From: Firmicutes bacterium HGW-Firmicutes-10
GTDB lineage: Bacteria; Bacillota_I; Bacilli_A; Erysipelotrichales; Erysipelotrichaceae
DNA length: 20,575 nt
Direction: 5' to 3'
NCBI GenBank assembly: GCA_002841605.1
Contig: PHAF01000016.1
Span: 1 to 20,575, forward strand
Below are positions 6,483 through 14,800 of the stretch, in pieces (position 1 is the first letter of the stretch; each line of letters starts with the position of its first letter). Made by a program: the position numbers and the translations under genes. A model generated the notes under the pieces. The model saw only the letters and a list, made by a program, of their open reading frames with translations. It was not told where the DNA came from and did no database searches.

Positions 6483-7547
6483 TTATCTTGATTTAAAGAA
6501 TCCCGGAATGTCCCCGTCATCTTCCTGGACTGGTTTCTCATTTCGAATGACTTCAACGACTTTTGCGGCTGATTGAACCGGTTGAATCAAACCGTTGGTT
6601 TTCGGTAAGTCAAATCCGGTCGCAATGACCGTTACGATGATCGAATCCCCGATTTGCTCATTGATCGCAACACCGAATATTATGTCGATATCTCCGCCTG
6701 CCGAATCACGGATATACTCCACAGCATCGCTCGCATCGAAAATCGTGATGTTTTCCCCGCCCGTCACATTGACGATGGCATTACGTGCACCACGGATTTG
6801 TGCTTCAAGCAACGGAGAAGTGATTGCACGCTGTGCGGCTTCCTGAGCTTTGTTATCACCGGCAGCCATACCGATACCAATCAGTGCCGTCCCCTGACCT
6901 TCCATGACCGAACGAACGTCTGCGAAGTCCAAGTTGATCATCGCAGGCACAGCAATCAAGTCAGTAATGGTTTGAACGCCTTGACGCAAGACATTGTCAG
7001 CTTCTTTGAAAGCCTCCACAAACGGGATGCGTCCGATGACTTCCAACAACTGGTTGTTAGAAACGATGATCAGCGAATCAACGTGCTCACGCAGTTCTTC
7101 CAAACCTTTCAAGGCTTGTTCCATACGCTTGCGCCCTTCAAAACTAAACGGTTTAGTTACGATACCGACAACCAAAGCACCACAGTCTTTCGCAACTTTG
7201 GCAAACAACGGAGAAGCACCAGTACCTGTACCACCGCCTAAACCGGTCGTTATAAATACCATATCGGCTCCGGTCATGGCAGCACGAATGTCTTCTTCAC
7301 TTTCAACTGCGGCTTTACGGCCGATATCCGGATTAGCTCCGGCACCCAGCCCTTTGGTCGTTTCTTTGCCCAAAATAAGCTTGTTTTTGACCATGGATAC
7401 ATTTAATACTTGTAAATCCGTATTGCAGACAAAAAACTCAACTCCCTGCAATCCTTCATCCACCATGCGATTGACGGCATTACAACCGGCTCCGCCGATC
7501 CCAAATACCTTGATTTTAGCTACTTGATGATACTTATCTTCGTTCAT
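6483..7547 (-). CDS. ftsZ: Cell division protein FtsZ
   Basis: This is the tubulin-like GTPase that polymerises into the division ring at midcell. The 354-residue protein has the N-terminal GTP-binding region IKVFGIGGAGCNAVNRM (from residue 12), the tubulin signature GGGTGTG (104-110), and the T7 loop NLDFADVRSVM. It ends in the conserved C-terminal peptide DIPGFFKSR, which binds FtsA and other partners. The linker between the globular domain and that peptide is short. GGAGGAT precedes the ATG. It follows ftsA by 17 bases and shares its transcript. All expected catalytic features are present. Confidence 0.98.
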   Translation of the reverse strand: MNEDKYHQVAKIKVFGIGGAGCNAVNRMVDEGLQGVEFFVCNTDLQVLNVSMVKNKLILGKETTKGLGAGANPDIGRKAAVESEEDIRAAMTGADMVFITTGLGGGTGTGASPLFAKVAKDCGALVVGIVTKPFSFEGRKRMEQALKGLEELREHVDSLIIVSNNQLLEVIGRIPFVEAFKEADNVLRQGVQTITDLIAVPAMINLDFADVRSVMEGQGTALIGIGMAAGDNKAQEAAQRAITSPLLEAQIRGARNAIVNVTGGENITIFDASDAVEYIRDSAGGDIDIIFGVAINEQIGDSIIVTVIATGFDLPKTNGLIQPVQSAAKVVEVIRNEKPVQEDDGDIPGFFKSR

Positions 7548-7564
7548 TGTCGATCCTCCGGACG

Positions 7565-8818
7565 TTATTTCTTCGTTTCAAATATACCTTTAAACCGTTT
7601 GGGAAATGTTTCCTCACCGGAACCATCCTTGCCTTTACGGGCAGATATCATGGCATTAAATTCAAACAGGTTTATACTTCCTGCCGTCTTGCGACGCCAG
7701 ACTTCCAAATCTTTGTACATATAGAATGCTCCAAGCAAAGCAGTAAATGCTCCATTGCGCACGCCCAGGGTTTCAGGGATGTATAAGTTCACCCGGGTTG
7801 CCAATGCAATTTGAAGTGCTTGACTAAGACCTTGAATGATGGCTCCTTCACCCGTCAAGACGATGGATGCCCGTTTAGCCGCAATGATCGGTTCGCAGGT
7901 TTTATTGACTTCGACGATCCATTGTTTGATGGATGGCCATAAAGCATCCATCAGCTGAGCCAGTGAGCACGTATGGGTCTGACCGTTTTGCGACCACATA
8001 TAAATCGGTGCATCACTAGGTGCAGGACCGTCACACCGGCAATTGTAAATCATTAACCGGGACGCAACATCCAAAGGCACCTCAAAGGTTTCCTTGACTT
8101 TTGCGATCCACTCGCCAAAACCGGTATCCAGGATTTCAGAACTCAGCAGTTTGCCGCCCGAATATAAACACAGATGTGTCGTCAGTCGTTCCAATCGGAT
8201 TGCAATGATGACGTCATCCGCTGACAACTCAAGCAGTGATGCCTCCTTGGCTAAACCAAAGGCGTCCAGTACGATGTCGATGATTCCCAGTCCGGCCTTT
8301 TCAACACATGCCGCAAGCCCGTAAGCCAGTTCCCGATTCGCCAGATATACTTCCGTTTCCATGACAAAGTGTTCTGCAGAGTCATGAATCGGTGCTTTTT
8401 TCATATTGATCCCGTTAACGATGTACTTGTTGACCATGACATTGATGACCTCTAAATCCGGTTCATAATCCATTCTCAGTACATCGGCATATGCCCTCTG
8501 AATATCGCTTTGCGAGATCCCGGTCGCCGGATTGCTAACTTCTTTGGTAACCCTGCGCATGACACGCTTTGAATCAACGGATGGAATTAACAAAAGGACT
8601 TGTTGAATCGATGCACCGATATTTTTCGAAGCATTCTCAACAGCCCGCTTGAGACTATTTACAATTTCTTTTTCGTTAGTGATCTCTTTGCCGTTATAAC
8701 CCGAACATTCGACTCTTTCCGTCTTCAAAACCTGCAGACGGGTGTTATAGATTTCCGCCACAATCAGACGGATTTCGTGATCGGCGATTTCAACAGCTGC
8801 CAGAAGTTGCTTTTCCAT
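7565..8818 (-). CDS. ftsA: Divergent FtsA-like cell division protein
   Basis: FtsA is an actin-family protein that anchors FtsZ to the membrane. Assignment rests on position directly before ftsZ, length (417 residues), an actin-like layout with TGEGAIIQGL (322-331) resembling the adenosine motif, and a C-terminal amphipathic tail (FPKRFKGIFETKK) like the FtsA membrane-targeting helix. The expected phosphate-1 motif DxGTS is replaced by VEIADHEIR (residues 9-17), and phosphate-2 IDIGGGTT by IRLERLTT (207-214). ATP binding is therefore doubtful. The ATG at 8818 has GGGAGG about 11 bases upstream. An in-frame TTG nine bases earlier is too close to that site. It could instead be called a highly diverged actin-like FtsZ anchor. 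Confidence 0.85.
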   Translation of the reverse strand: MEKQLLAAVEIADHEIRLIVAEIYNTRLQVLKTERVECSGYNGKEITNEKEIVNSLKRAVENASKNIGASIQQVLLLIPSVDSKRVMRRVTKEVSNPATGISQSDIQRAYADVLRMDYEPDLEVINVMVNKYIVNGINMKKAPIHDSAEHFVMETEVYLANRELAYGLAACVEKAGLGIIDIVLDAFGLAKEASLLELSADDVIIAIRLERLTTHLCLYSGGKLLSSEILDTGFGEWIAKVKETFEVPLDVASRLMIYNCRCDGPAPSDAPIYMWSQNGQTHTCSLAQLMDALWPSIKQWIVEVNKTCEPIIAAKRASIVLTGEGAIIQGLSQALQIALATRVNLYIPETLGVRNGAFTALLGAFYMYKDLEVWRRKTAGSINLFEFNAMISARKGKDGSGEETFPKRFKGIFETKK

Positions 8819-8851
8819 AGCTATCAAATCCTCCCACAACCATACGAGTAC

Positions 8852-8860
8852 ATCATAGCA
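8852..8860 (-). promoter_or_regulatory. Extended -10 promoter of ftsA-ftsZ
   Basis: On the minus strand TGC directly precedes TATGAT (8857-8852), an extended -10 pattern. No good -35 is visible. The start would fall near 8845, just before GGGAGG. Confidence 0.45.
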
Positions 8861-8945
8861 CAAATGCTCTTGATAAAAAAGATTTTTATAATTCTAACCC
8901 GTGCAAATAACAGATAAAACGAAGCTGAAAACATATTGTTTGTAC

Positions 8946-8974
8946 TTGCATTTTAAATAGACGTATGATATAGT
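8946..8974 (+). promoter_or_regulatory. Promoter of rpmB
   Basis: TTGCAT (8946-8951) and TATAGT (8969-8974) are separated by 17 bases, giving a leader of roughly 32 bases that ends in the purine-rich AAAGGGGGG ribosome binding site. No L28 autoregulatory structure is apparent in so short a leader. Confidence 0.75.
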
Positions 8975-9012
8975 TTACAAGCACAAATAAGACAAGAAAG
9001 GGGGGTTACGGT

Positions 9013-9204
9013 ATGTCAAGAGTATGCGCCGTATCCGGTAAGAAGGCATTATCTGGAAACAAACGTTCACATTCACTGCGTGCTACACGTCGGAAATGGA
9101 ATGTTAACCTGCAAAAAGTTAAAGTGATGGTCGATGGAAAGCCGCAAAAAATCCGTATTTCCGCCCGCGCCTTAAAATCATTGAAGGCTCAGCAAGCTGC
9201 CTAA
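9013..9204 (+). CDS. rpmB: 50S ribosomal protein L28
   Basis: L28 is a small basic protein of the large ribosomal subunit. The 63-residue product shows the family pattern MSRVCAVSGKKALSGNKRSH, then RRKWNVNLQKVKV and ISARALKS. Only one cysteine is present, so it is the zinc-free form. AAAGGGGGG lies a short distance before the ATG. In Bacillus rpmB stands alone at the end of the thiN-containing cluster, and the position is kept here, convergent with thiN. No spoVM-like small gene is seen between them. Confidence 0.97.
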   Translation: MSRVCAVSGKKALSGNKRSHSLRATRRKWNVNLQKVKVMVDGKPQKIRISARALKSLKAQQAA

Positions 9205-9233
9205 AAAAACAAACGGTGTCAACCGTTTTTTTT
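9202..9233. terminator. Bidirectional terminator between rpmB and thiN
   Basis: AAACGGT (9211-9217) pairs with ACCGTTT (9222-9228) across a four-base loop. A T run follows on the plus strand (to 9233) and another on the minus strand (9208-9203), so one hairpin can end both convergent transcripts. It begins right after the thiN stop codon on the minus strand. Confidence 0.88.
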
Positions 9234-9828
9234 ATGCATCATTGCTCTGTATGATCAAGACTTTTCCATCCACACGGATAGTTGCTTCCTGATCAAGGAT
9301 TTCATTACTGACAAGATATAAATCATTTTCATCGATGTTTTGATTTGATAAAGGATACTTCACTCCGGTCAACTCGATCGTTGAAGGGACACATGCAAAA
9401 ATAGATAAATAGCGGTAACCCGCTTTTTTTATGGTTTTTTTGCCTTCAACTGCATAAATCAGATGATTTTCATCCCATAAACGCAATCTCACGTCACTTT
9501 TGACTAATCCGATATTGATCAATTGATGGTCAATGCGACCGTTCAACCCGCCACACAAGATCACTTCATCAAAATCTTTGACATATGCCAGTGCTGCCTG
9601 AGAATCAGTGACATCCTTGATCGCATTCAACATCACGATATCTTTGTTGTGCTGTTTGATCAGTTGCAGTTCTTCTTCTGTTACCGAGTCAAAATCTCCC
9701 ACGGCCAAATCCATCGTTAATCCTTTTTGAGCACAAATAAGCGCTCCCCGGTCAATTCCGACCAGAAAGTCATATTCTAACTCAGGCAGTTGTTTAGCCA
9801 TCGAAGCGACAAGCAAAGCTCTTAACAT
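9232..9828 (-). CDS. thiN: Thiamine pyrophosphokinase
   Basis: It transfers pyrophosphate from ATP to thiamine, giving thiamine diphosphate in the cytoplasm. The 198-residue protein carries the family motifs GDFDS (44-48), DVTDSQAAL (72-80) and GGLNGRIDHQLINI (93-106, usually GGxGGRxDHxxAN). Its ATG overlaps the end of rpe by seven bases, and no strong ribosome binding site is seen, so translation is probably coupled to rpe. It is the last gene of the priA-to-thiN operon, as in Bacillus. Slightly shorter than Bacillus ThiN, but all motifs are present. Confidence 0.93.
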   Translation of the reverse strand: MLRALLVASMAKQLPELEYDFLVGIDRGALICAQKGLTMDLAVGDFDSVTEEELQLIKQHNKDIVMLNAIKDVTDSQAALAYVKDFDEVILCGGLNGRIDHQLINIGLVKSDVRLRLWDENHLIYAVEGKKTIKKAGYRYLSIFACVPSTIELTGVKYPLSNQNIDENDLYLVSNEILDQEATIRVDGKVLIIQSNDA

Positions 9829-10472
9829 AAACTTTCTACCGCCGCAATGATATCATCCTTAAATACATAACTGCCCGCAACCAGCACATCGACACCTGCC
9901 TGCTTGCATAGTTGTCCTGTATGACCGTTGATGCCACCATCGACCTCAATCAAAGCTGAGGCCTGTTGCTGATCGATCAGTTTTCGCAATGTTGCGATTT
10001 TTTCCAGGGATTGTGGTATAAATGACTGACCACCGAAACCAGGTTCAACCGACATGATCAAAAAAAGATCCACTTGATCAATATAAGGTAAAAGCGTTTC
10101 CACCGGCGTATTGGGTTTAACGGTCAATCCCGCTTTGACTCCCCTTCCCTTGATCTTTCTGATTAAATCCATGATTCGTTGCGGTTCATTATCGAGTGCT
10201 TCCGTATGAAAGGTAATCATTTGTGCACCGGCGTCAATAAATACATCCGAGAAGAATTCGGGATCTTCCACCATCAGATGCACATCCAAAAACAAATGCG
10301 ATGCCTTTCTGAAGGCTTTTAAAATATCCGGACCAAAGGTCAGATTGGGCACGAAATGTCCGTCCATGACGTCGAAATGAAGCCATTGGGCTTTTGAGGC
10401 ATGCAAGTCACGCATCTGCTGTTCAAAGCAGCTGTAATCCAGGGATAATACCGATGGTGCGATGATAATCAT
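9822..10472 (-). CDS. rpe: Ribulose-phosphate 3-epimerase
   Basis: It interconverts ribulose 5-phosphate and xylulose 5-phosphate in the pentose phosphate pathway. The 216-residue TIM-barrel protein has the metal and catalytic residues H32 and D34 in HFDVMDGHFVPN, H65 in LDVHLMV, and D178 in VDGGIN, plus SVEPGFGGQ of the phosphate-binding region. It begins inside the rsgA stop (ATGA overlap) with AGGAG upstream, and overlaps thiN at its end. The rsgA-rpe-thiN order matches other Firmicutes. Confidence 0.97.
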   Translation of the reverse strand: MIIIAPSVLSLDYSCFEQQMRDLHASKAQWLHFDVMDGHFVPNLTFGPDILKAFRKASHLFLDVHLMVEDPEFFSDVFIDAGAQMITFHTEALDNEPQRIMDLIRKIKGRGVKAGLTVKPNTPVETLLPYIDQVDLFLIMSVEPGFGGQSFIPQSLEKIATLRKLIDQQQASALIEVDGGINGHTGQLCKQAGVDVLVAGSYVFKDDIIAAVESLC

Positions 10473-11335
10473 AAAGGTCTCCTCTCATCCTCGATCATTT
10501 TTAAACATTCCACATAATTCTCATAGCGGATTTTCGATACTTCATTTTTGCTTACGGCTTCCTTGACGGCACAACCCGGTTCGTTTTCGTGCATGCAGTT
10601 ACGAAACTTGCATTTACTCATATAAGGCTTAAAGTCCGGTACGATCCAACGGAAAATATCTTTATCGATTTGCGAGAAATCAAGGGATGAAAACCCCGGT
10701 GTATCTGCGACCCATCCCTGAGCAACGTAGTGCAGTTCGCTGTGACGGGTGGTATGTTTACCACGGCCCAGCGCTTTGGATATTTCTTGGGTGATCAGTT
10801 CAAAGGAACCATCGATCCGATTGATCAAAGATGACTTCCCCGCACCGCTTTGACCGGTCAAAACTGTAACTTTACCTTTTAGGGCTTCTTTAATATTATC
10901 GACAGGCATATCCCGGCCGGTAAAAAGTACTTTATAGTTCGCTCTTTGATATTCGGCAATGATGTCATAAACCGGATCATCCGTCGGAAGCAAATCACAT
11001 TTGGTTACAACGATGACCGGTTCGATATTGGCATAACTGATCAGAAAAATCAGCCGGTCCAGCAGAGTCGGCGAAAAATCCGGTTGAATCAAAGATGTCA
11101 CGATCATCGCTTGGTCGACATTGGCAATCAGCGGACGCGTCAGCTCATTGAAGCGTTCTTCAACAAACTGAATCCCCCATTTGTCCTCGAGTCGGTCGAC
11201 CTGCACCCAATCACCGACGACCGGCGATTTTTTCAAGCGAAGTTTACCCATAGCAATGGCCAAAAGCCGCTCGCCATCCTCGGTGAATACGGTATACTGA
11301 TTGGAAATGATTTTAATGATTCTTGCTTTTGGCAT
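10469..11335 (-). CDS. rsgA: Ribosome small subunit-dependent GTPase RsgA
   Basis: RsgA assists late 30S subunit maturation and hydrolyses GTP when bound to the ribosome. The 288-residue protein shows the circularly permuted motif order typical of the family: G4 TKCD (111-114) comes before G1 GQSGAGKS (161-168) and G3 DTPG (211-214). An N-terminal OB-fold region precedes it, and a C-terminal zinc site is formed by C242, C247, H249 and C255. AAGGAG precedes the ATG, nine bases after pknB. In Bacillus its orthologue is a known substrate of the adjacent kinase, which makes this neighbourhood functionally sensible. Confidence 0.97.
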   Translation of the reverse strand: MPKARIIKIISNQYTVFTEDGERLLAIAMGKLRLKKSPVVGDWVQVDRLEDKWGIQFVEERFNELTRPLIANVDQAMIVTSLIQPDFSPTLLDRLIFLISYANIEPVIVVTKCDLLPTDDPVYDIIAEYQRANYKVLFTGRDMPVDNIKEALKGKVTVLTGQSGAGKSSLINRIDGSFELITQEISKALGRGKHTTRHSELHYVAQGWVADTPGFSSLDFSQIDKDIFRWIVPDFKPYMSKCKFRNCMHENEPGCAVKEAVSKNEVSKIRYENYVECLKMIEDERRPL

Positions 11336-11344
11336 GCATTCTCC

Positions 11345-13003
11345 TTAGTAGTAGTACAGAATAATCGATGAATCTTCATATTGGATGTAAAGACTGCCGA
11401 CTTGCGGGGATACGGAAGTGACGACATTGTATTCAATTTCTGCCAGTTGCTCTTCTGTGAGTCCTTCGGTAGACAACTTGGTTAATGTCACTTTCAATCC
11501 CAACTCTTCGATCATACGGGATGCTTCATTGATTCCCATTCCAATGATCGTCGTTGGTACGACCCATTCGACATACGATGCAACGACCAGTTTGATTTCA
11601 TAGCTTCTTCTTGGATCAAGTTTATCGCCTGCCAATAATAATTCCTGACGAATGATCGTTCCCGGGATCACGGTCGTTGATTGCTCATTTTCACTTCGGA
11701 TCGTGATACGCGTTCCAGCCAGCATCGCCCGGGCTTCATCCAGCGTTTTACCGGTATAATTATCAACGACAAAATAGATTCCTTCGGATATCGTAATGGT
11801 TACTGCCGTACCTTTTTCTACCTGAGTTCCAAAAGCCGGACTGTATGTAACTATTTTCCCGCTCGGTATATCTTCAGTCAATTTGTACTGAATATTGCTT
11901 GAAATCGCTAACCCTTTTTCTTCCAAAGCAGCTTTGGCTTCAGCATATGTTAAGCCGGATAAATCCGGGACATTGGTATATCGACCTTCGATCGGTCCTT
12001 GATCAAACATCGTAAAAATCGCAAATGCAAGTAGGATGACGATAACACTAATTCCCAAAGCCGCGGATATCGTTGCAAAAGCAGACTTGGTTTCCACGGG
12101 TGGTTCTGCGGATGAAACTTGATTGATCACGATGGTCGAACTGTCCATATCTTCATCAATCAATGCGATTTTCGCTTCTTTCGCCCGAGCCGCACTTAGA
12201 CAGGTCGATAAATCATCGGCCATATCTTTGGCAGATTGATATCTCAAGTTTTTATTTTTAGCAGTGGCTTTTAAGATAATATTTTCCAAAGATTGAGGTA
12301 AGGTCGGATTAAACTCACGGATGCTCGGTATTTCTTCGCGCATATGCTTGATCGCGATTTGTACCGGTGCTTCACCGTTAAAAGGAACTTCCCCTCGCAA
12401 CAACTCATATAAAACGATACCTAAAGAGTATACATCGCTTTGATTGCTGGCGGCTTCACCACGCGCACATTCCGGTGCCAGATAGTGAACCGACCCCATG
12501 ACCGCGTCCGTCTGTGTCAGTTGCATGGCATCCTGTGCCAAGGCAATGCCGAAATCCGTAATTTTTACGGTACCATCATCCTTGACCAAAACGTTTTGCG
12601 GTTTAATGTCGCGATGAATGATATTTTTACGGTGTGCTTCGGAAATGGCCGCAATCAGTTGTTTCATGATCGCCAGAGCTTCTTCTTTTTCCATCGCCCC
12701 ACGCTGTGAAATAAGCTGTTTTAATGTCTTGCCGCGCACCACTTCCATGACGATGAAATGCTTTCCGGCCTCTTCACCGACATCATAAATCTCGACGATG
12801 TTGGGATGGTTCAGCGTACTGGCTGCATTGGCTTCACGCTTAAATCTCAGCAGTGAAACAGCGTCGGTCGAAAGTTCGCCGCGCAAGACTTTGATGGCAA
12901 CTTCACGGTTGAGCAAGGTATCCATTGCCAGATAAACATCGGCCATACCGCCTTCGCCTAATCGCGAAAGTATCATGTAACGGTTTTTAATCATTTCACT
13001 CAT
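11345..13003 (-). CDS. pknB: Membrane Ser/Thr protein kinase with PASTA repeats
   Basis: This receptor-type kinase (PknB/PrkC family, 552 residues) senses cell-wall fragments or lipid II through extracellular PASTA repeats and phosphorylates cytoplasmic proteins. The kinase domain spans about residues 7-270, with G-loop GEGGMADVY (16-24), K38, HRDIKPQN (D132), DFG (150-152) and LAPE. One membrane helix lies at about 309-333. Three PASTA-like repeats follow (about 342-408, 409-476 and 477-552), and the protein ends in three tyrosines. The ATG at 13003 is chosen because GAGGTGAT precedes it. The open frame extends about 60 codons further upstream, but that part overlaps stp and has no start signals. 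It overlaps the end of stp by eight bases. Confidence 0.96.
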   Translation of the reverse strand: MSEMIKNRYMILSRLGEGGMADVYLAMDTLLNREVAIKVLRGELSTDAVSLLRFKREANAASTLNHPNIVEIYDVGEEAGKHFIVMEVVRGKTLKQLISQRGAMEKEEALAIMKQLIAAISEAHRKNIIHRDIKPQNVLVKDDGTVKITDFGIALAQDAMQLTQTDAVMGSVHYLAPECARGEAASNQSDVYSLGIVLYELLRGEVPFNGEAPVQIAIKHMREEIPSIREFNPTLPQSLENIILKATAKNKNLRYQSAKDMADDLSTCLSAARAKEAKIALIDEDMDSSTIVINQVSSAEPPVETKSAFATISAALGISVIVILLAFAIFTMFDQGPIEGRYTNVPDLSGLTYAEAKAALEEKGLAISSNIQYKLTEDIPSGKIVTYSPAFGTQVEKGTAVTITISEGIYFVVDNYTGKTLDEARAMLAGTRITIRSENEQSTTVIPGTIIRQELLLAGDKLDPRRSYEIKLVVASYVEWVVPTTIIGMGINEASRMIEELGLKVTLTKLSTEGLTEEQLAEIEYNVVTSVSPQVGSLYIQYEDSSIILYYY

Positions 13004-13733
13004 GATCATCACCTCGCAAATCACCGAGAATGACAGTCGTATTATCATAACCTCCGGCACTGTTTGCCATGCCGATAAGTGTACGCACCTTATCTTCAAG
13101 ATTCGCATCTGATTGAATCGTATGGTATATATCGGTTTCATCGACATACCCGTGCAATCCGTCAGAACAAAGCAATATCGTATCATATTGATTCAAAATT
13201 TCGAATATATCGATATCGATTTGAATGCCGATGCCGATCGCATTAGTCAGCATGTTTCGGTTGGGATGACGGTTTGCATCTTCTTTTCTGACTTTTCCAA
13301 GTTTCACAAGTTCATTGACCAAGGAATGATCATCGCTTAACTGGATGAACTCTTCGTTGATGCCATAAATACGGCTGTCTCCGACATTGGCACCGATCAT
13401 GCCATAGGCAGAAAAAATAACCGCAACCATGGTCGTTCCCATCCCCTGATAATCCTCGACATTGCGCGACAACGCAACGATATGCTGATTCACTTCGGCG
13501 ATGGCACTTCTCAGCCATGACTTGACATCTTCTTTATCGGAAAAATGATCTTTCTTGACAAACAAATCATCCATCATTTTACAGGAAACCGAAGAGGCGA
13601 TATCGCCTGCCCTTGCTCCGCCGATGCCATCGCAGACAACAGCTAAAACCGCATCGTTGATGCGTTGAATGAGATAACTGTCCTGATTCATCGAGCGGAT
13701 AAAACCCCGATCCGTTGCTCCGGCAATTTTCAT
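12996..13733 (-). CDS. stp: PP2C-type Ser/Thr protein phosphatase
   Basis: This metal-dependent phosphatase (Stp/PrpC family, 245 residues) reverses phosphorylation by the kinase encoded next to it. Motifs present are the N-terminal GFIRSMNQDS (10-19), CDGIGG (34-39) with the metal-binding aspartate, GDSRIYG, CSDGLHG and the terminal GGYDNTT. The start chosen is the ATG at 13733, one base after the rlmN stop codon, with AGAGGA about ten bases upstream. An in-frame ATG at 13751 overlaps that ribosome binding site and is less likely. The stp-pknB pair is nearly universal in Firmicutes. Confidence 0.95.
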   Translation of the reverse strand: MKIAGATDRGFIRSMNQDSYLIQRINDAVLAVVCDGIGGARAGDIASSVSCKMMDDLFVKKDHFSDKEDVKSWLRSAIAEVNQHIVALSRNVEDYQGMGTTMVAVIFSAYGMIGANVGDSRIYGINEEFIQLSDDHSLVNELVKLGKVRKEDANRHPNRNMLTNAIGIGIQIDIDIFEILNQYDTILLCSDGLHGYVDETDIYHTIQSDANLEDKVRTLIGMANSAGGYDNTTVILGDLRGDDHE

Positions 13734-13734
13734 G

Positions 13735-14772
13735 TCATCGTTTCCTCTCATGTTTCGCTCTTAACTGACCGCAAGCCGCATCGATATCAGCTCCATGCTC
13801 CTGACGCAGTGTACACTTCACGCCGGCTTTATGTAACTGATCGTAGAAGCGCAGTGCTTCCTTGACCCCGACTTTTCTAAATCCGTGTTCATCCACCGGA
13901 TTGTAAGGAATTAAATTGACATAGGCATTTTGACCCCGGATCAAATCGGCCAGCTGACGTGCATGAGCGTCAGAGTCATTGACTCCTTGAAGCAGGATGT
14001 ACTCATACGTGATCCGACGGTTGGATTTGGACATATAGTAATTCATGGCTTCCATCAGTTTATCCAGCGGATGGGCTTGATTGATGGGCATCAGTTTGCT
14101 GCGCAGTTCATCATTGGGCGCATGCAGTGAAATCGCCAGGTTGACCTGTATCGGTTCATGGGCGAATTTGCGAATACCATCCACTAAGCCGCAAGTCGAA
14201 ACGGTCAGATGGCGTGCACCGATGGCCAAACCGCGATCATGATTGATCGTATATAGAAAGTTGAGTACGTTGTCATAATTGTCAAACGGTTCACCCGTTC
14301 CCATCACCACCACATGACTGACCCTTTCCTGCTCCTTGTCCAACTCTTGTTGAACATAGAGGACTTGGGCCACCATTTCTCCGCTGCTTAAGTTGCGGGT
14401 TTTCTTCAGTAAGCCGGATGCACAAAAAGTGCAACCCATGTTGCAGCCGATTTGCGAGGAGACACACAGGCTTTTGCCGTAACTGTAGTGCATCAGCACG
14501 GTTTCGCAAAGTGCACCGTCTTCCATCGCAAACAAATATTTCACTGTGCCATCCGCTGCTACTTGACGTGTTTTCAGCGTAATAGGTGACAGTTGTACGT
14601 TCTCGTGTAACCAGGTTTTTATCTTCAAAGAAATATCACTCATATCATCAAAGGTTGTGACGCGCTTGCGATAGAGCCATTCAAAAAGCTGCTGGCCGCG
14701 ATATTTCTTTTCGCCAATGGAAAGCATCAGCTCTCCCAATTGGTCGTAGGTATAATCATAAAGTGTTTTCAT
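13735..14772 (-). CDS. rlmN: Dual-specificity RNA methyltransferase RlmN
   Basis: This radical SAM enzyme makes 2-methyladenosine at 23S rRNA position 2503 and at position 37 of some tRNAs. The 345-residue protein has the cluster motif CNMGCTFC (C110, C114, C117). It also has the two cysteines needed for the methyl-transfer mechanism, C103 (seven residues before the cluster, as in the E. coli enzyme) and C334 near the C-terminus in AACGQL. A modest GGTGAT ribosome binding site precedes the ATG. It sits 28 bases after rsmB and one base before stp, within one operon. Confidence 0.96.
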   Translation of the reverse strand: MKTLYDYTYDQLGELMLSIGEKKYRGQQLFEWLYRKRVTTFDDMSDISLKIKTWLHENVQLSPITLKTRQVAADGTVKYLFAMEDGALCETVLMHYSYGKSLCVSSQIGCNMGCTFCASGLLKKTRNLSSGEMVAQVLYVQQELDKEQERVSHVVVMGTGEPFDNYDNVLNFLYTINHDRGLAIGARHLTVSTCGLVDGIRKFAHEPIQVNLAISLHAPNDELRSKLMPINQAHPLDKLMEAMNYYMSKSNRRITYEYILLQGVNDSDAHARQLADLIRGQNAYVNLIPYNPVDEHGFRKVGVKEALRFYDQLHKAGVKCTLRQEHGADIDAACGQLRAKHERKR

Positions 14773-14800
14773 TTCATCACCACAGCATATTTTACCATAT

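Noticed and set aside
6654..7241. 195-codon open frame on the plus strand
   Set aside because: It lies entirely antisense to ftsZ, lacks a ribosome binding site, and its composition is what a mirrored coding frame gives.
13004..13186. Upstream extension of the pknB frame by 61 codons
   Set aside because: It overlaps stp in another frame, has no ribosome binding site, and the kinase domain begins properly after the ATG at 13003.
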